DNA of 64,000 nucleotides from Limnohabitans sp. MMS-10A-192 (GTDB lineage: Bacteria > Pseudomonadota > Gammaproteobacteria > Burkholderiales > Burkholderiaceae_C), in contig NZ_NERX01000002.1 of the NCBI RefSeq assembly GCF_003063335.1, forward strand, positions 248,001 to 312,000. The letters are read 5' to 3'. The notes below the pieces were generated by a model, which worked only from the letters and a program-made list of their open reading frames with translations, ran no database searches and was not told the DNA's origin. Shown piece by piece: positions 52,517 to 60,579 of this stretch (within the stretch, counting starts at the first letter, position 1; each line of letters begins with the position of its first letter). Both the position numbers and the translations under genes were made by a program.

Positions 52517-54184
52517 ATGGGTGCTTACGTCAACCCGATTTATCCGTACAAAGCGTCCACCGCATGGATGACGACGCCACCGCAGCGCAAGCCTTTGATC
52601 GTCATTGGTGCGGGCCCGGTCGGTTTGGCTGCGGCCATCGATGCCCGCTTGCAGGGGCTGGAGGTGGTGGTCTTTGACGATGACAAGACCGTCTCGGTCG
52701 GCTCCCGTGCCGTGTGCTACGCCAAGCGTTCGCTCGAAATTTTGGACCGCCTGGGCATTGCCGACGAGGCTTGCGGCTTGGGCGTGAGCTGGAACATCGG
52801 CCGCACTTTTTTGGAAGAAGACGAGGTCTACCAGTTCAACCTGGTGCCCGATGCGGGCCACAAGCGCCCCGGCATGATCAACCTGCAGCAGTACCACGTC
52901 GAGGAAATGCTGATTGCCCGCGCACTGGCGCTGGGTGCCGACATCCGCTGGCAGCACAAGGTCACTGCCGTCACCCGCCACGACGAAGGCCACGACGACC
53001 ACGCCACCCTGAGCGTCGAGACACCCGACGGCGCATTTGACATCGAGGCCGACTGGCTGGTCGTGGCTGACGGCGCACGCAGCCCGATCCGCCGCCACTT
53101 GGGTTTGGACATCGAAGGCCGTGTGTTCCAGGACCGCTTCTTGATCGCCGATGTGATCATGAAGGCCGATTACCCCGCCGAGCGCTGGTTCTGGTTCGAT
53201 CCGCCTTTTCACCCCAACCAAAGCGTGTTGCTGCACAAGCAAAGCAACAACGTTTGGCGCATCGACTTTCAGCTGGGTTGGGACGCCGACCCGGAAGAAG
53301 AAAAGAAACCCGAAAAAGTCATTCCGCGTTTGAAAGCGATGCTGGGCGACGAGCGCCCATTCGAGCTGGAGTGGGTCAGCATCTACACCTTCCAGTGCCG
53401 CCGCATGACCGACTTTCGCCATGGCCGCGTGTTGTTTGTGGGCGATGCGGCGCACCAGGTCTCGCCCTTTGGCGCACGCGGTGCCAACTCGGGCTTTCAA
53501 GATGTGGACGACCTGATGTGGAAACTGGCGCTGGTCATGAAGGGCCAGGCCAGCGACAAGTTGCTCGACACCTACGCGCACGACCGCCAGTTTGCGGCCG
53601 ACGAGAACATCAAGAATTCGACGCGCTCGACCGACTTCATCACGCCCAAGAGCCGCACCAGCAAGACCTTCCGAAACCAGGTGCTGGCGCTGGCCAAGCA
53701 CCACCCGTTTGCGCGCAAACTGGTCAACTCGGGGCGCCTGTCGATGCCGTCTTTCCTGACCGAGTCGGTGCTCAACACACAGGACACCGAGGTGTTTGCC
53801 GGGCAGATGGTGCCCGGTGCGCCGATGGACGATGCGCCGGTGCAAGTGAACGGGCAAGACGCCTGGCTGCTCGACCAGGTGGGCAAGGGATTCCAGTGTC
53901 TGTTGTTTGTCGATGCGGCTCCCAGCGCCGAGACCTTGGCCACCTTGCAAGCTTTCCGGCAAGGCGCCGTGTCGGTGGACACGCTGATCGTGTCACCTGT
54001 CGCGCTGAGTGTGCCGGGCTGGACGGTGGTGGTCGATGCGCAAGGCTGGATGGCCAAACGCTACGACGCCCAAGCCGAAACGGTCTATTTGCTGCGCCCG
54101 GATCAGCATGTGCTCGCCCGCTGGCGCCAACTGCAGCCAGCGGCGGTGCAAGCCGCTGTGGCGCGCGCCATTTGCCAAGCTTGA
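52517..54184 (+). CDS. FAD-dependent aromatic hydroxylase (MhpA/PheA-like monooxygenase)
   Basis: A 555-residue group A flavoprotein monooxygenase. FAD motifs are VIGAGPVGLAAAIDARLQG (about residue 29), the DG motif in VVADGARSPIRR, and the GD motif VGDAAHQVSPFGARGANSG. The C-terminal thioredoxin-like domain is present (LLFVDAAP, LLRPDQHVLARW). It probably hydroxylates a phenolic acid, related to 3-(3-hydroxyphenyl)propionate hydroxylase, but the substrate is not determined. A DUF2783 gene and a VOC protein gene follow in the same operon. Confidence 0.9.
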   Translation: MGAYVNPIYPYKASTAWMTTPPQRKPLIVIGAGPVGLAAAIDARLQGLEVVVFDDDKTVSVGSRAVCYAKRSLEILDRLGIADEACGLGVSWNIGRTFLEEDEVYQFNLVPDAGHKRPGMINLQQYHVEEMLIARALALGADIRWQHKVTAVTRHDEGHDDHATLSVETPDGAFDIEADWLVVADGARSPIRRHLGLDIEGRVFQDRFLIADVIMKADYPAERWFWFDPPFHPNQSVLLHKQSNNVWRIDFQLGWDADPEEEKKPEKVIPRLKAMLGDERPFELEWVSIYTFQCRRMTDFRHGRVLFVGDAAHQVSPFGARGANSGFQDVDDLMWKLALVMKGQASDKLLDTYAHDRQFAADENIKNSTRSTDFITPKSRTSKTFRNQVLALAKHHPFARKLVNSGRLSMPSFLTESVLNTQDTEVFAGQMVPGAPMDDAPVQVNGQDAWLLDQVGKGFQCLLFVDAAPSAETLATLQAFRQGAVSVDTLIVSPVALSVPGWTVVVDAQGWMAKRYDAQAETVYLLRPDQHVLARWRQLQPAAVQAAVARAICQA

Positions 54185-54195
54185 GGAGGATGGAC

Positions 54196-54429
54196 ATGAA
54201 CACGTCTGCACTGAAAACCGACCCCCACTTTCACGAGGCGGGTCGCCGCTTCTTTCGTGACTTTTCGCCGGGTGACGAGTTTTACGAACACCTGATCGAC
54301 GCCCACAACGGCTTGAGCGACGAGCAAAGCGAAGCGCTCAATGCGCGCTTGATCCTGTTGTTGGCCAATCACATTGGCGATTTGAAAGTTTTGCGCGAGG
54401 CTTTGCAACAAGCCCGCGTGGCTGGCTGA
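54196..54429 (+). CDS. DUF2783 family small protein
   Basis: A 77-residue acidic helical protein (GDEFYEHLIDAHNGLSDEQS, RLILLLANHIGDLKVL). DUF2783 proteins regularly follow flavin hydroxylases of this type, but no function is known. GAGGAGG at 54183-54189 is spaced correctly for ATG 54196 rather than 54190. It lies 11 bp after the hydroxylase stop. Confidence 0.88.
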   Translation: MNTSALKTDPHFHEAGRRFFRDFSPGDEFYEHLIDAHNGLSDEQSEALNARLILLLANHIGDLKVLREALQQARVAG

Positions 54430-54451
54430 AACCCTGCGCAAGGAGACCCCC

Positions 54452-54988
54452 ATGAAAATCAACCGCATTCACCACGTGGCTTACCGCTGCAAAGACGCCA
54501 AGACCACGGTCGACTGGTATGTCAAAAACCTGAACATGGACTTTGTGCTGGCGATCGCCGAAGACCTGGTGCCGTCGACCAAGGCGCCCGATCCGTACAT
54601 GCACGTTTTTCTGGATGCCGGTGGCGGCAACGTGCTGGCTTTTTTCGAGTTGCCCAATTCCCCCGATATGGGCCGCGACACCAACACACCCGAGTGGGTG
54701 CAGCACATCGCCTTCCAGGTCGACAGCCTGCAGGCGCTTGAAGAAGCCAAGGCGCAGCTGCAAGCCAATGGCGTGGAGGTGCTGGGCCCGACCAACCACA
54801 CCATTTTCAAGAGCATTTACTTTTTTGACCCCAATGGCCACCGCCTGGAGTTGGCGGCCGATGTGGGCACGCCCGAGATGTACCAAAAGCTCGACGCTTG
54901 CAAATGGGACATGCTGGAAGAATGGGCAAAAACCAAACGCGCGCCCAAGCACGCGGCTTGGATGCACGATCAGGAATTCACCGCTTGA
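54452..54988 (+). CDS. VOC family (glyoxalase/extradiol dioxygenase-fold) protein
   Basis: A 178-residue metalloenzyme-fold protein with two beta-alpha-beta-beta-beta modules. Probable metal ligands are His8 (RIHHVAYRC), His85 (VQHIAFQV) and Glu133 (HRLELAAD). The second-module sequence FFDPNGHRLEL is typical of extradiol dioxygenases and related lyases. It is last in the hydroxylase-DUF2783-VOC operon, consistent with ring cleavage of the hydroxylated product, though that is an inference. AAGGAGA precedes the start. Confidence 0.88.
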   Translation: MKINRIHHVAYRCKDAKTTVDWYVKNLNMDFVLAIAEDLVPSTKAPDPYMHVFLDAGGGNVLAFFELPNSPDMGRDTNTPEWVQHIAFQVDSLQALEEAKAQLQANGVEVLGPTNHTIFKSIYFFDPNGHRLELAADVGTPEMYQKLDACKWDMLEEWAKTKRAPKHAAWMHDQEFTA

Positions 54989-54995
54989 GTTCGGT

Positions 54996-55018
54996 GGCGG
55001 GTGCGGCTTGCGCCCGCC
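54996..55018. terminator. Bidirectional hairpin between the VOC gene and metW
   Basis: GGCGGGTGC (54996-55004) pairs with GCGCCCGCC (55010-55018) with one G-T pair and a five-base loop. It fills the 35-bp gap between convergent genes; there is no real T tract. Confidence 0.6.
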
Positions 55019-55023
55019 GCATT

Positions 55024-55608
55024 TCAGCTGCGCTGCAATTTGAAGACCGCCGTGCCCGCCATCAGGTTGGGCAAGACGCGCACTTCCTGGCCATGTTGCA
55101 GGCCGAATGAATCGAGCACTTGCAGCTGGTTTTTGCGGGCCAGATCGGCAAAGTCGGCATAGGTGCCCACACGGATGTTGGGCGTGTCGTACCACTGGTA
55201 AGGCAGGCGCTTGGTCACGGGCATGCGGCCGCGCAACACGCTCAGGCGGTTGAACCAGTGCCCGAAGTTGGGAAAGGCCACGATGCCGATCTTGCCCACG
55301 CGGGCGGTTTCGCGCAGCATGACTTCGGCGTTGCGCAGGTGTTGCAGCGTGTCGATCTGCAGCACCACGTCAAACGACTGGTCGGCAAAGACCTTCAGGC
55401 CTTGGTCCAGGTTGAGTTGCAGCACGTTCACGCCGCGCTGGGCACATGCCAGCACGTTGGCGTCGTCCAGCTCCACACCGTAGCCGGTGCACCCGTTGTG
55501 CTTTTGCAGATAGGCCAACAGGGCGCCGTCGCCGCAGCCCAGGTCCAGCACGCGTGCGCCACGCGGCACCAGGCGGGCAATGGCTTGCATGATCAAGGGG
55601 TCGCTCAT
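55024..55608 (-). CDS. metW: Methionine biosynthesis protein MetW
   Basis: A 194-residue methyltransferase-fold protein with the SAM motif [15 protein letters not shown] and [12 protein letters not shown]. MetW is needed with MetX for homoserine acylation in many proteobacteria. It overlaps the metX stop by four bases, the standard metX-metW arrangement, and shares the SAM-II riboswitch upstream of metX. Confidence 0.95.
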   Translation of the reverse strand: MSDPLIMQAIARLVPRGARVLDLGCGDGALLAYLQKHNGCTGYGVELDDANVLACAQRGVNVLQLNLDQGLKVFADQSFDVVLQIDTLQHLRNAEVMLRETARVGKIGIVAFPNFGHWFNRLSVLRGRMPVTKRLPYQWYDTPNIRVGTYADFADLARKNQLQVLDSFGLQHGQEVRVLPNLMAGTAVFKLQRS

Positions 55609-56765
55609 GCGGCACCTCCGATGGCAGGTGTGAGGCTTTGGGCGATCTGCTCGAAGTAGGCGCGCACCAGGTTCATGTAGCGTTCATCGTCCAGCAAAAA
55701 GGCGTCGTGCCCGTGCGGCGCGTCGATCTCGGCGTAGCTCACATCACGGCGGTTGTCGATCAGGCCCTTGACCATTTCGCGGCTGCGTGCCGGCGAGAAG
55801 CGCCAGTCGGTGGTGAAGCTCACCAGCAAAAATTTGCAAACTGCGCGCTCCAGCGCCTTGGACAGGTCGCCGCCAAAAGCGCGGGCCGGGTCGAAGTAGT
55901 CGAGTGCCCGTGTGATCAGCAAATAGGTGTTCGCGTCGAAGTACTCGCTGAACTTGTCGCCCTGGTAGCGCAGGTAGCTCTCGATCTGGAACTCCACTTC
56001 TTGCGTGGAGTATTTGTAGCCCGTTTCGCTGTTGACGGCGTTGCGCAATTCGCGGCCGAACTTCTCGTTCATCACGTCGTCACTCAGGTACGTGATGTGG
56101 CCGATCATGCGGGCGATGCGCAGGCCGCGCTTGGGCACCACGCCATGCGCGTAGAAGTGGCCGTTGTGGAAGTCCGGGTCGGTCACGATGGCGCGGCGCG
56201 CCACTTCGTTGAAGGCGATGTTCTCGGCGTTCAGGTTGGGGGCGCTGGCCACCACCACCGCGTGCTTCATGCGCTCGGGGTATTGCAGCGTCCAGCTCAG
56301 GGCCTGCATGCCGCCCAGGCTTCCGCCCATGACCGCAGCCAGTTGTTCAATGCCCAACGCGTCCAGCAGCCGGGCTTGGGCATTGACCCAGTCTTCCACG
56401 GTGACGACCGGGAAGTCGGCGCCGTACACACGGCCCGTGTCGGGGTTCACGTGCATGGGGCCCGTGGAGCCAAAGCACGAGCCCAGGTTGTTCACGCCAA
56501 TGACAAAAAAGCGGTCGGTGTCCAGGGGCTTGCCTGGGCCGATCATGTTGTCCCACCAGCCGGTGTTGTTGGGTTGCTCGGCATAGACGCCGGCCACATG
56601 GTGCGAGGCGTTGAGCGCGTGGCAGATCAGCACCGCGTTGGACTTGTCGGCATTGAGCGTGCCGTAGGTTTCGTAACTGAGCGAATAGCCACGGATGGAC
56701 GCACCGCTTTGCAAAGGCAAAGCGGCTTCAAAGGTCATCGACTGTGGTGTGGCAATCAAGCGCAT
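55605..56765 (-). CDS. metX: Homoserine O-acyltransferase MetX
   Basis: A 386-residue alpha/beta hydrolase-fold enzyme that acylates homoserine (with acetyl- or succinyl-CoA) at the start of methionine synthesis. The nucleophile is Ser149 in [11 protein letters not shown]; the acid and base lie in TTDWRFSP and [20 protein letters not shown] is a family hallmark. The ATG at 56765 has no Shine-Dalgarno of its own and follows directly on the T tract of a terminator. The SAM-II riboswitch and this terminator form its leader. Confidence 0.95.
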   Translation of the reverse strand: MRLIATPQSMTFEAALPLQSGASIRGYSLSYETYGTLNADKSNAVLICHALNASHHVAGVYAEQPNNTGWWDNMIGPGKPLDTDRFFVIGVNNLGSCFGSTGPMHVNPDTGRVYGADFPVVTVEDWVNAQARLLDALGIEQLAAVMGGSLGGMQALSWTLQYPERMKHAVVVASAPNLNAENIAFNEVARRAIVTDPDFHNGHFYAHGVVPKRGLRIARMIGHITYLSDDVMNEKFGRELRNAVNSETGYKYSTQEVEFQIESYLRYQGDKFSEYFDANTYLLITRALDYFDPARAFGGDLSKALERAVCKFLLVSFTTDWRFSPARSREMVKGLIDNRRDVSYAEIDAPHGHDAFLLDDERYMNLVRAYFEQIAQSLTPAIGGAA

Positions 56766-56770
56766 GGCGA

Positions 56771-56812
56771 AAATAAAAAAACCCGATAACGCTGAAGAAG
56801 CGATACCGGGTT
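56771..56812 (-). terminator. Intrinsic terminator in the metX leader
   Basis: On the minus strand AACCCGGTATCGCT pairs with AGCGTTATCGGGTT (one mismatch) around TCTTC, and seven T residues follow. It lies between the SAM-II riboswitch and the metX start, so SAM binding can be expected to promote termination here. Confidence 0.88.
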
Positions 56813-56817
56813 GGGCT

Positions 56818-56888
56818 CGACCTCTTTAGCTGCATTTTGGAATCCTCTAGATTCCTGCGCCCGCAAGCTGGAGCAAATCGGCGCTCTG
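56818..56888 (-). ncRNA. SAM-II (SAM-alpha) riboswitch controlling metX-metW
   Basis: Read on the minus strand, P1 is GCGCC (56884-56880) with GGCGC (56861-56857). Loop L1 is GAUUUG, and the pseudoknot strand AGCUUGC pairs with GCA-GCU. The conserved end AAAAUGCAGCUAAAGAGG (56838-56821) closely matches the SAM-II consensus seen in the metX riboswitch crystal structure. An extra small hairpin GGAATC-TAGAG-GATTCC (56855-56839) is inserted between P1 and the 3' pseudoknot strand, where the classical RNA has a few bases. It lies directly upstream of metX, its usual target. Confidence 0.85.
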
Positions 56889-56890
56889 CA

Positions 56891-56896
56891 AGTATA
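56891..56896 (-). promoter_or_regulatory. -10 element of the metX leader promoter
   Basis: TATACT on the minus strand overlaps the end of the upstream GDT1-type gene region and puts the transcription start at about 56884-56885, exactly where P1 of the riboswitch begins. No clear -35 is visible. Confidence 0.55.
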
Positions 56897-56898
56897 AA

Positions 56899-57462
56899 TC
56901 AGCCCCAGCCCAGCAGTGCCGCAGCACCCAGCACGGCAAAAATGACCGCCGACACGATGTGGACCATGCGCAGCGGCACACGTTTGGTGATGGCATCGCC
57001 CAGCCAAACCACTGGCGCGTTGGCCAGCATCATGCCCAGCGTGGTCCCGGCCACCACGGTGAACCAGGCTTGGTACTGCGCGGCCAGCATCACGGTGGCG
57101 ATCTGGGTTTTGTCGCCCATCTCGGCCAGAAAGAAGGCCACCACGGTGGTCAGGAAGACGCCCATGCGCGGCGCGGCGTCGCCCTCTTCGTCGTCCAGCG
57201 TGTCGGGGATCAGCATCCACACGGCCATGGCGATGAACGAGCCGCCCAGCACCCAGCGCAGCACATCGGGGCCCAGCACGGTGGTGACCCAGCTGCCCAC
57301 GGCACCGGCCAGCCCATGGTTGGCCAGCGTGGCCACGAGAATGCCCAGCACGATGGGCCAGGGCTTGCGAAAACGGGCCGCCAGCACCAGTGACAGCAAC
57401 TGGGTTTTGTCACCCATTTCGGCCAAGGCCACGATGCCGGTAGAGACGAGGAAGGCTTCCAT
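56899..57462 (-). CDS. GDT1/TMEM165 (UPF0016) family cation exporter, probably for Mn2+
   Basis: A 187-residue membrane protein made of two homologous halves, each with the family's cation-binding signature: ALAEMGDKTQLL near residue 11 and FLAEMGDKTQIA near residue 106, separated by an acidic loop DTLDDEEGDA. Bacterial members export manganese. Six or seven hydrophobic segments are visible. The start MEAFLVSTGIVALAEMGDKT matches homologues. It is divergent from amtB; its 3' end abuts the metX promoter and riboswitch. Confidence 0.92.
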   Translation of the reverse strand: MEAFLVSTGIVALAEMGDKTQLLSLVLAARFRKPWPIVLGILVATLANHGLAGAVGSWVTTVLGPDVLRWVLGGSFIAMAVWMLIPDTLDDEEGDAAPRMGVFLTTVVAFFLAEMGDKTQIATVMLAAQYQAWFTVVAGTTLGMMLANAPVVWLGDAITKRVPLRMVHIVSAVIFAVLGAAALLGWG

Positions 57463-57562
57463 GTGATTTTCAGGCGCAGGTCTTGGCCTGTGCGTCGGCG
57501 GTAAAAACCCGATCTTACGAGACGCAGAGGCCGCTGTTGTGAGCGGGGCGATCGGTGGCGTG

Positions 57563-57619
57563 TGCACTAAAGGTGGCCTCAAAATGCGCGTTTGCATCAA
57601 ATTGGGCATGGTTTGTGCT
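57563..57619 (+). promoter_or_regulatory. Sigma-54 promoter and NtrC-like sites of amtB
   Basis: GGGCATGGTTTGTGCT (57604-57619) has the invariant GG and GC with ten bases between, as sigma-54 promoters require. Upstream, TGCACTA-AAGG-TGG (57563-57576) matches the left part of the NtrC site TGCACYA-N4-TGGTGCA. A second symmetrical TGCATCAAATTGGGCA (57593-57608) overlaps the -24 element. This fits nitrogen-limitation control of an ammonium transporter. Confidence 0.55.
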
Positions 57620-57690
57620 TGCAAATGGTGCGAAACGCCAGAGATGGCTTTTTCCGCACCAAGTTAAATCAAAAATCAAAGAGGACAGTG

Positions 57691-58893
57691 ATGGATGCAC
57701 TGAAACAGGGCGCAGACGCGCTCTTTATTTTGCTCGGCGGGATCATGGTCTTGGCCATGCATGCCGGTTTTGCCTTTCTGGAGCTGGGCACAGTTCGCAA
57801 AAAGAACCAGGTCAATGCGCTGGTGAAGATCCTGGTGGACTTCTCGGTGTCCACCGTGGTGTATTTTGTGGTCGGCTACGGCGTGGCTTATGGCACCAGT
57901 TTCTTTGTGAGCGCGGAAGTGCTCGCGGCCAAGAATGGTTATGAACTGGTCAAGTTCTTTTTTCTGCTGACCTTTGCTGCGGCCATCCCGGCCATCATCT
58001 CGGGCGGCATCGCTGAGCGGGCCAAGTTCTGGCCCCAATTGATTGCGACAGCCGTGATCGTCGGCTTTGTCTACCCCTTCTTTGAAGGCATTGCCTGGAA
58101 CCAGCATTTTGGCGTGCAGGCTTGGATCAAAGCCTTTACCGGCGACGAGTTCCACGACTTTGCAGGTTCCGTGGTCGTGCATGCCATGGGCGGCTGGATC
58201 GCCTTGCCTGCCGTGATTTTGCTGGGCGCACGTTACAACCGTTACCGCAAGGACGGTCAGGTCTCGGCCCATCCGCCATCGAGCATTCCTTTCTTGGCGC
58301 TGGGTGCCTGGATCTTGATCGTGGGTTGGTTTGGTTTCAACGTGATGAGCGCGCAGACTTTGGACAAGATCTCAGGTTTGGTGGCTGTCAATTCCTTGAT
58401 GGCCATGGTCGGAGGCACTTTGGCCGCCCTGCTGTTGGGAAAAAACGACCCTGGCTTTGTGCACAACGGTCCTTTGGCGGGTTTGGTCGCTGTCTGCGCT
58501 GGCTCTGATTTGATGCACCCATTTGGTGCGCTTGCGGTCGGTGCTGTGGCCGGTGCGCTGTTCGTGGTGATGTTCACCCTGACCCAAAACAAATGGAAAA
58601 TCGATGACGTGCTCGGTGTCTGGCCTTTGCACGGGGTGTGTGGTGCCTGGGGTGGTATCGCTGCTGGCATCTTTGGCATGCAGAGTTTTGGCGGATTGGG
58701 CGGGGTGAACTTCACGGCCCAATTGATCGGTACCGTGATGGGCGTGGCCTGGGCCTTGTTGTGTGGTTTTGTGGTTTATGGCCTGCTCAAAGCCATTTTG
58801 GGTCTGAAACTCAGCCCTGAAGAAGAGTACGAAGGCGCCGACCTGAGTGTGCACAAAATCAGTGCCACACCCGACCGCGAAGTGAGTTGGTAA
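57691..58893 (+). CDS. amtB: Ammonium transporter AmtB
   Basis: A 400-residue channel protein with eleven membrane segments. The twin pore histidines are His164 (VVVHAMGGW) and His314 (WPLHGVCG). FLELGTVRKKNQVN and the DPGFVHNGPLAGLVAVCAG segment are typical. There is no N-terminal signal peptide, unlike E. coli AmtB. GAGG precedes ATG 57691. No glnK gene lies beside it in the window, which is less usual. Confidence 0.95.
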   Translation: MDALKQGADALFILLGGIMVLAMHAGFAFLELGTVRKKNQVNALVKILVDFSVSTVVYFVVGYGVAYGTSFFVSAEVLAAKNGYELVKFFFLLTFAAAIPAIISGGIAERAKFWPQLIATAVIVGFVYPFFEGIAWNQHFGVQAWIKAFTGDEFHDFAGSVVVHAMGGWIALPAVILLGARYNRYRKDGQVSAHPPSSIPFLALGAWILIVGWFGFNVMSAQTLDKISGLVAVNSLMAMVGGTLAALLLGKNDPGFVHNGPLAGLVAVCAGSDLMHPFGALAVGAVAGALFVVMFTLTQNKWKIDDVLGVWPLHGVCGAWGGIAAGIFGMQSFGGLGGVNFTAQLIGTVMGVAWALLCGFVVYGLLKAILGLKLSPEEEYEGADLSVHKISATPDREVSW

Positions 58894-58947
58894 AACCATT
58901 GGGCTGGGTCTGAAAGCCCGTCAGGGCGCGCTTTGCGGGGATACCCC

Positions 58948-59010
58948 TTGCATCTTTTTTTGTTTTATGGCGCATAATGGACGAGCGTTGCTGTAGAAAA
59001 ACAGCAACGC
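58948..59010 (+). promoter_or_regulatory. Promoter and 5'-terminal mRNA hairpin of the RRM protein gene
   Basis: TTGCAT (58948-58953) and CATAAT (58973-58978), spaced 19 bp, look like a promoter. Seven bases after the -10 begins a perfect 10-bp stem GCGTTGCTGT/ACAGCAACGC (58985-58994, 59001-59010) with loop AGAAAA. The transcript would thus start with a stable hairpin and have a long leader of about 110 bases to the ATG. Confidence 0.6.
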
Positions 59011-59122
59011 ATTGTTTGCGGTGACCAGATCAGTTTCGCCTTCCTTCCGATGTTTCAAGGTTTGTTGAATGCGCTTTCAGAGCTCCATCGCTTTTATCTC
59101 TGTGTTTTGAGGAGTCCCTTTC

Positions 59123-59677
59123 ATGGGCAACAAACTTTACGTCGGCAACCTGCCTTACTCGGTTCGTGACGGCGATTTGGAACAAGCTTTCGGTGAATTC
59201 GGTGTTGTCACCAGCGCCAAAGTCATGATGGAACGTGACACGGGCCGCTCCAAAGGCTTCGGCTTTGTGGAAATGGGCAGCGATGACGAAGCGCAAGCTG
59301 CGATCAACGGCATGAACGGTCAGCCTTTGGGTGGCCGCAATGTGGTGGTCAACGAAGCCCGCCCAATGGAAGCACGTCCTCCCCGCACCGGTGGTTTCGG
59401 TGGCGGTGGCGGCTTTGGCGGCGGTCGTCGTGAAGGCGGCGGCGGCGGTTACGGCGGTGGTCGTGAAGGCGGCGGCGGTGGCTACGGTGGCGGTCGTGAA
59501 GGCGGCAGCGGTGGCTACGGCGGCGGTCGCGAAGGCGGCGGCGGTTACGGCGGTGGCCGTGAAGGTGGCGGCGGCGGTTTCCGCAGCCCCTACGGTGCTG
59601 GCCCACGTGGCGGTAACGGCGGCGGCAATGGTGGTGGTCGTCGCGAAGGCGGCGGCGGCTACGGCGGCGGTTACTGA
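59123..59677 (+). CDS. Gly-rich RNA-binding protein (single RRM)
   Basis: A 184-residue protein. The RRM covers residues 1 to about 80 with RNP2 LYVGNL and RNP1 KGFGFVEM. The C-terminal 95 residues are a Gly/Arg/Tyr repeat region built on units GGGYGGGREGG, reminiscent of cold-induced cyanobacterial and plant glycine-rich RNA-binding proteins. It probably binds single-stranded RNA and may act as a cold-shock chaperone. GAGGAG lies before the start. The long leader with a 5' hairpin suggests post-transcriptional control. The DNA of the tail is repetitive because of the coded repeat. Confidence 0.93.
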   Translation: MGNKLYVGNLPYSVRDGDLEQAFGEFGVVTSAKVMMERDTGRSKGFGFVEMGSDDEAQAAINGMNGQPLGGRNVVVNEARPMEARPPRTGGFGGGGGFGGGRREGGGGGYGGGREGGGGGYGGGREGGSGGYGGGREGGGGYGGGREGGGGGFRSPYGAGPRGGNGGGNGGGRREGGGGYGGGY

Positions 59678-59720
59678 TTCACGCCCGCGGCTGAGAACAC
59701 TCAGCTGCTGAATCTTGACA

Positions 59721-59750
59721 AGGCCCTGCACTGCAGGGCTTTGTTGTTTC
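59721..59750 (+). terminator. Terminator after the RRM protein gene
   Basis: GGCCCTGCA pairs with TGCAGGGC and is followed by TTTGTTGTTT (59740-59749). The minimal loop means that the inner base pairs will be open. Confidence 0.7.
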
Positions 59751-59785
59751 TGGGCCCGATGCATGCCCAGACACTTGGGCCAGTC

Positions 59786-60571
59786 TCACTTGTCTGAGTG
59801 CCTGTGTTTTCGGGGCTGGCCCTTGAGCACGCGATCAAACACCGCATTGGGCAAAAGGCGCAGCAACTTGGCCACCACACCCATGGGCCGAGGGATGACT
59901 TGGTAGCTCGTGCCGCGTGCAATGCAGCGCAAAGCCTGTCTGGCGAAGTCTTGGGCGGTCATCAAAAAAGGCATGGGGTAGCGGTTGCGCGCGGTCAACG
60001 GTGTCGCCACATAACCCGGTGCGATGGTGGTGACTTGAACGCCGCTGGCGCGCAACTCGCCGCGCAAACTCTCGCAATAACTGATCACAGCGGCTTTGCT
60101 GGCGCAGTAAGCCGCATGACCTGGCAAACCGCGAATGCCCGCCACGCTGGCGATACCGACCAAGGTGCCCGAGCCGCGCGCTTGCATACCGCGAATGAAG
60201 GGGTGAAAGGTGGCTGCCATGCCCAGCACATTGGTGTCCATCACCTGGCGCATCACGGCCAGATCTTCGCGCTCGGCGGTGTCCACACCTTGGCTGATGC
60301 CTGCATTGGCGATCACCACATCGGGCACACCCATTTGCGCCATGCATTGCTCGGCCGCCAAAATGATGCTGTCCGGATTTTGCACATCGGCGCCATAGAC
60401 GTGGATGCGATCCGGGCTCAAGCGCAGTTGCGCAGACATGTCTGTGGCCCAAGTTTCCAGGGCACCGAGCCGCCTGGCCACCAGCGCCACGCGCCAGCCT
60501 TGCTGCAAATAAGCGGTGGCCATCGCTTGGCCGATGCCACTGGACCCTCCAGTGATGAAGACCAGTTTCAT
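59786..60571 (-). CDS. Short-chain dehydrogenase/reductase
   Basis: A 261-residue classical SDR: cofactor loop FITGGSSGIGQAMA, NAG in IANAGIS, catalytic Ser in GIASVAG and the YCASK active-site motif (Tyr-x-x-x-Lys). The last 40 residues include ARGTSYQVIPRPMGVVAKLL, as in acyl/steroid-type SDRs that act on lipids. It follows lptC by eight bases on the same strand, where lptA would be usual. The substrate is unknown. Confidence 0.92.
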   Translation of the reverse strand: MKLVFITGGSSGIGQAMATAYLQQGWRVALVARRLGALETWATDMSAQLRLSPDRIHVYGADVQNPDSIILAAEQCMAQMGVPDVVIANAGISQGVDTAEREDLAVMRQVMDTNVLGMAATFHPFIRGMQARGSGTLVGIASVAGIRGLPGHAAYCASKAAVISYCESLRGELRASGVQVTTIAPGYVATPLTARNRYPMPFLMTAQDFARQALRCIARGTSYQVIPRPMGVVAKLLRLLPNAVFDRVLKGQPRKHRHSDK

Positions 60572-60579
60572 GTGTGCTT

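Noticed and set aside
59400..59670. Repetitive GGCGGCGG DNA as a possible mobile or satellite repeat
   Set aside because: It is in frame and encodes the Gly/Arg/Tyr tail of the RRM protein.
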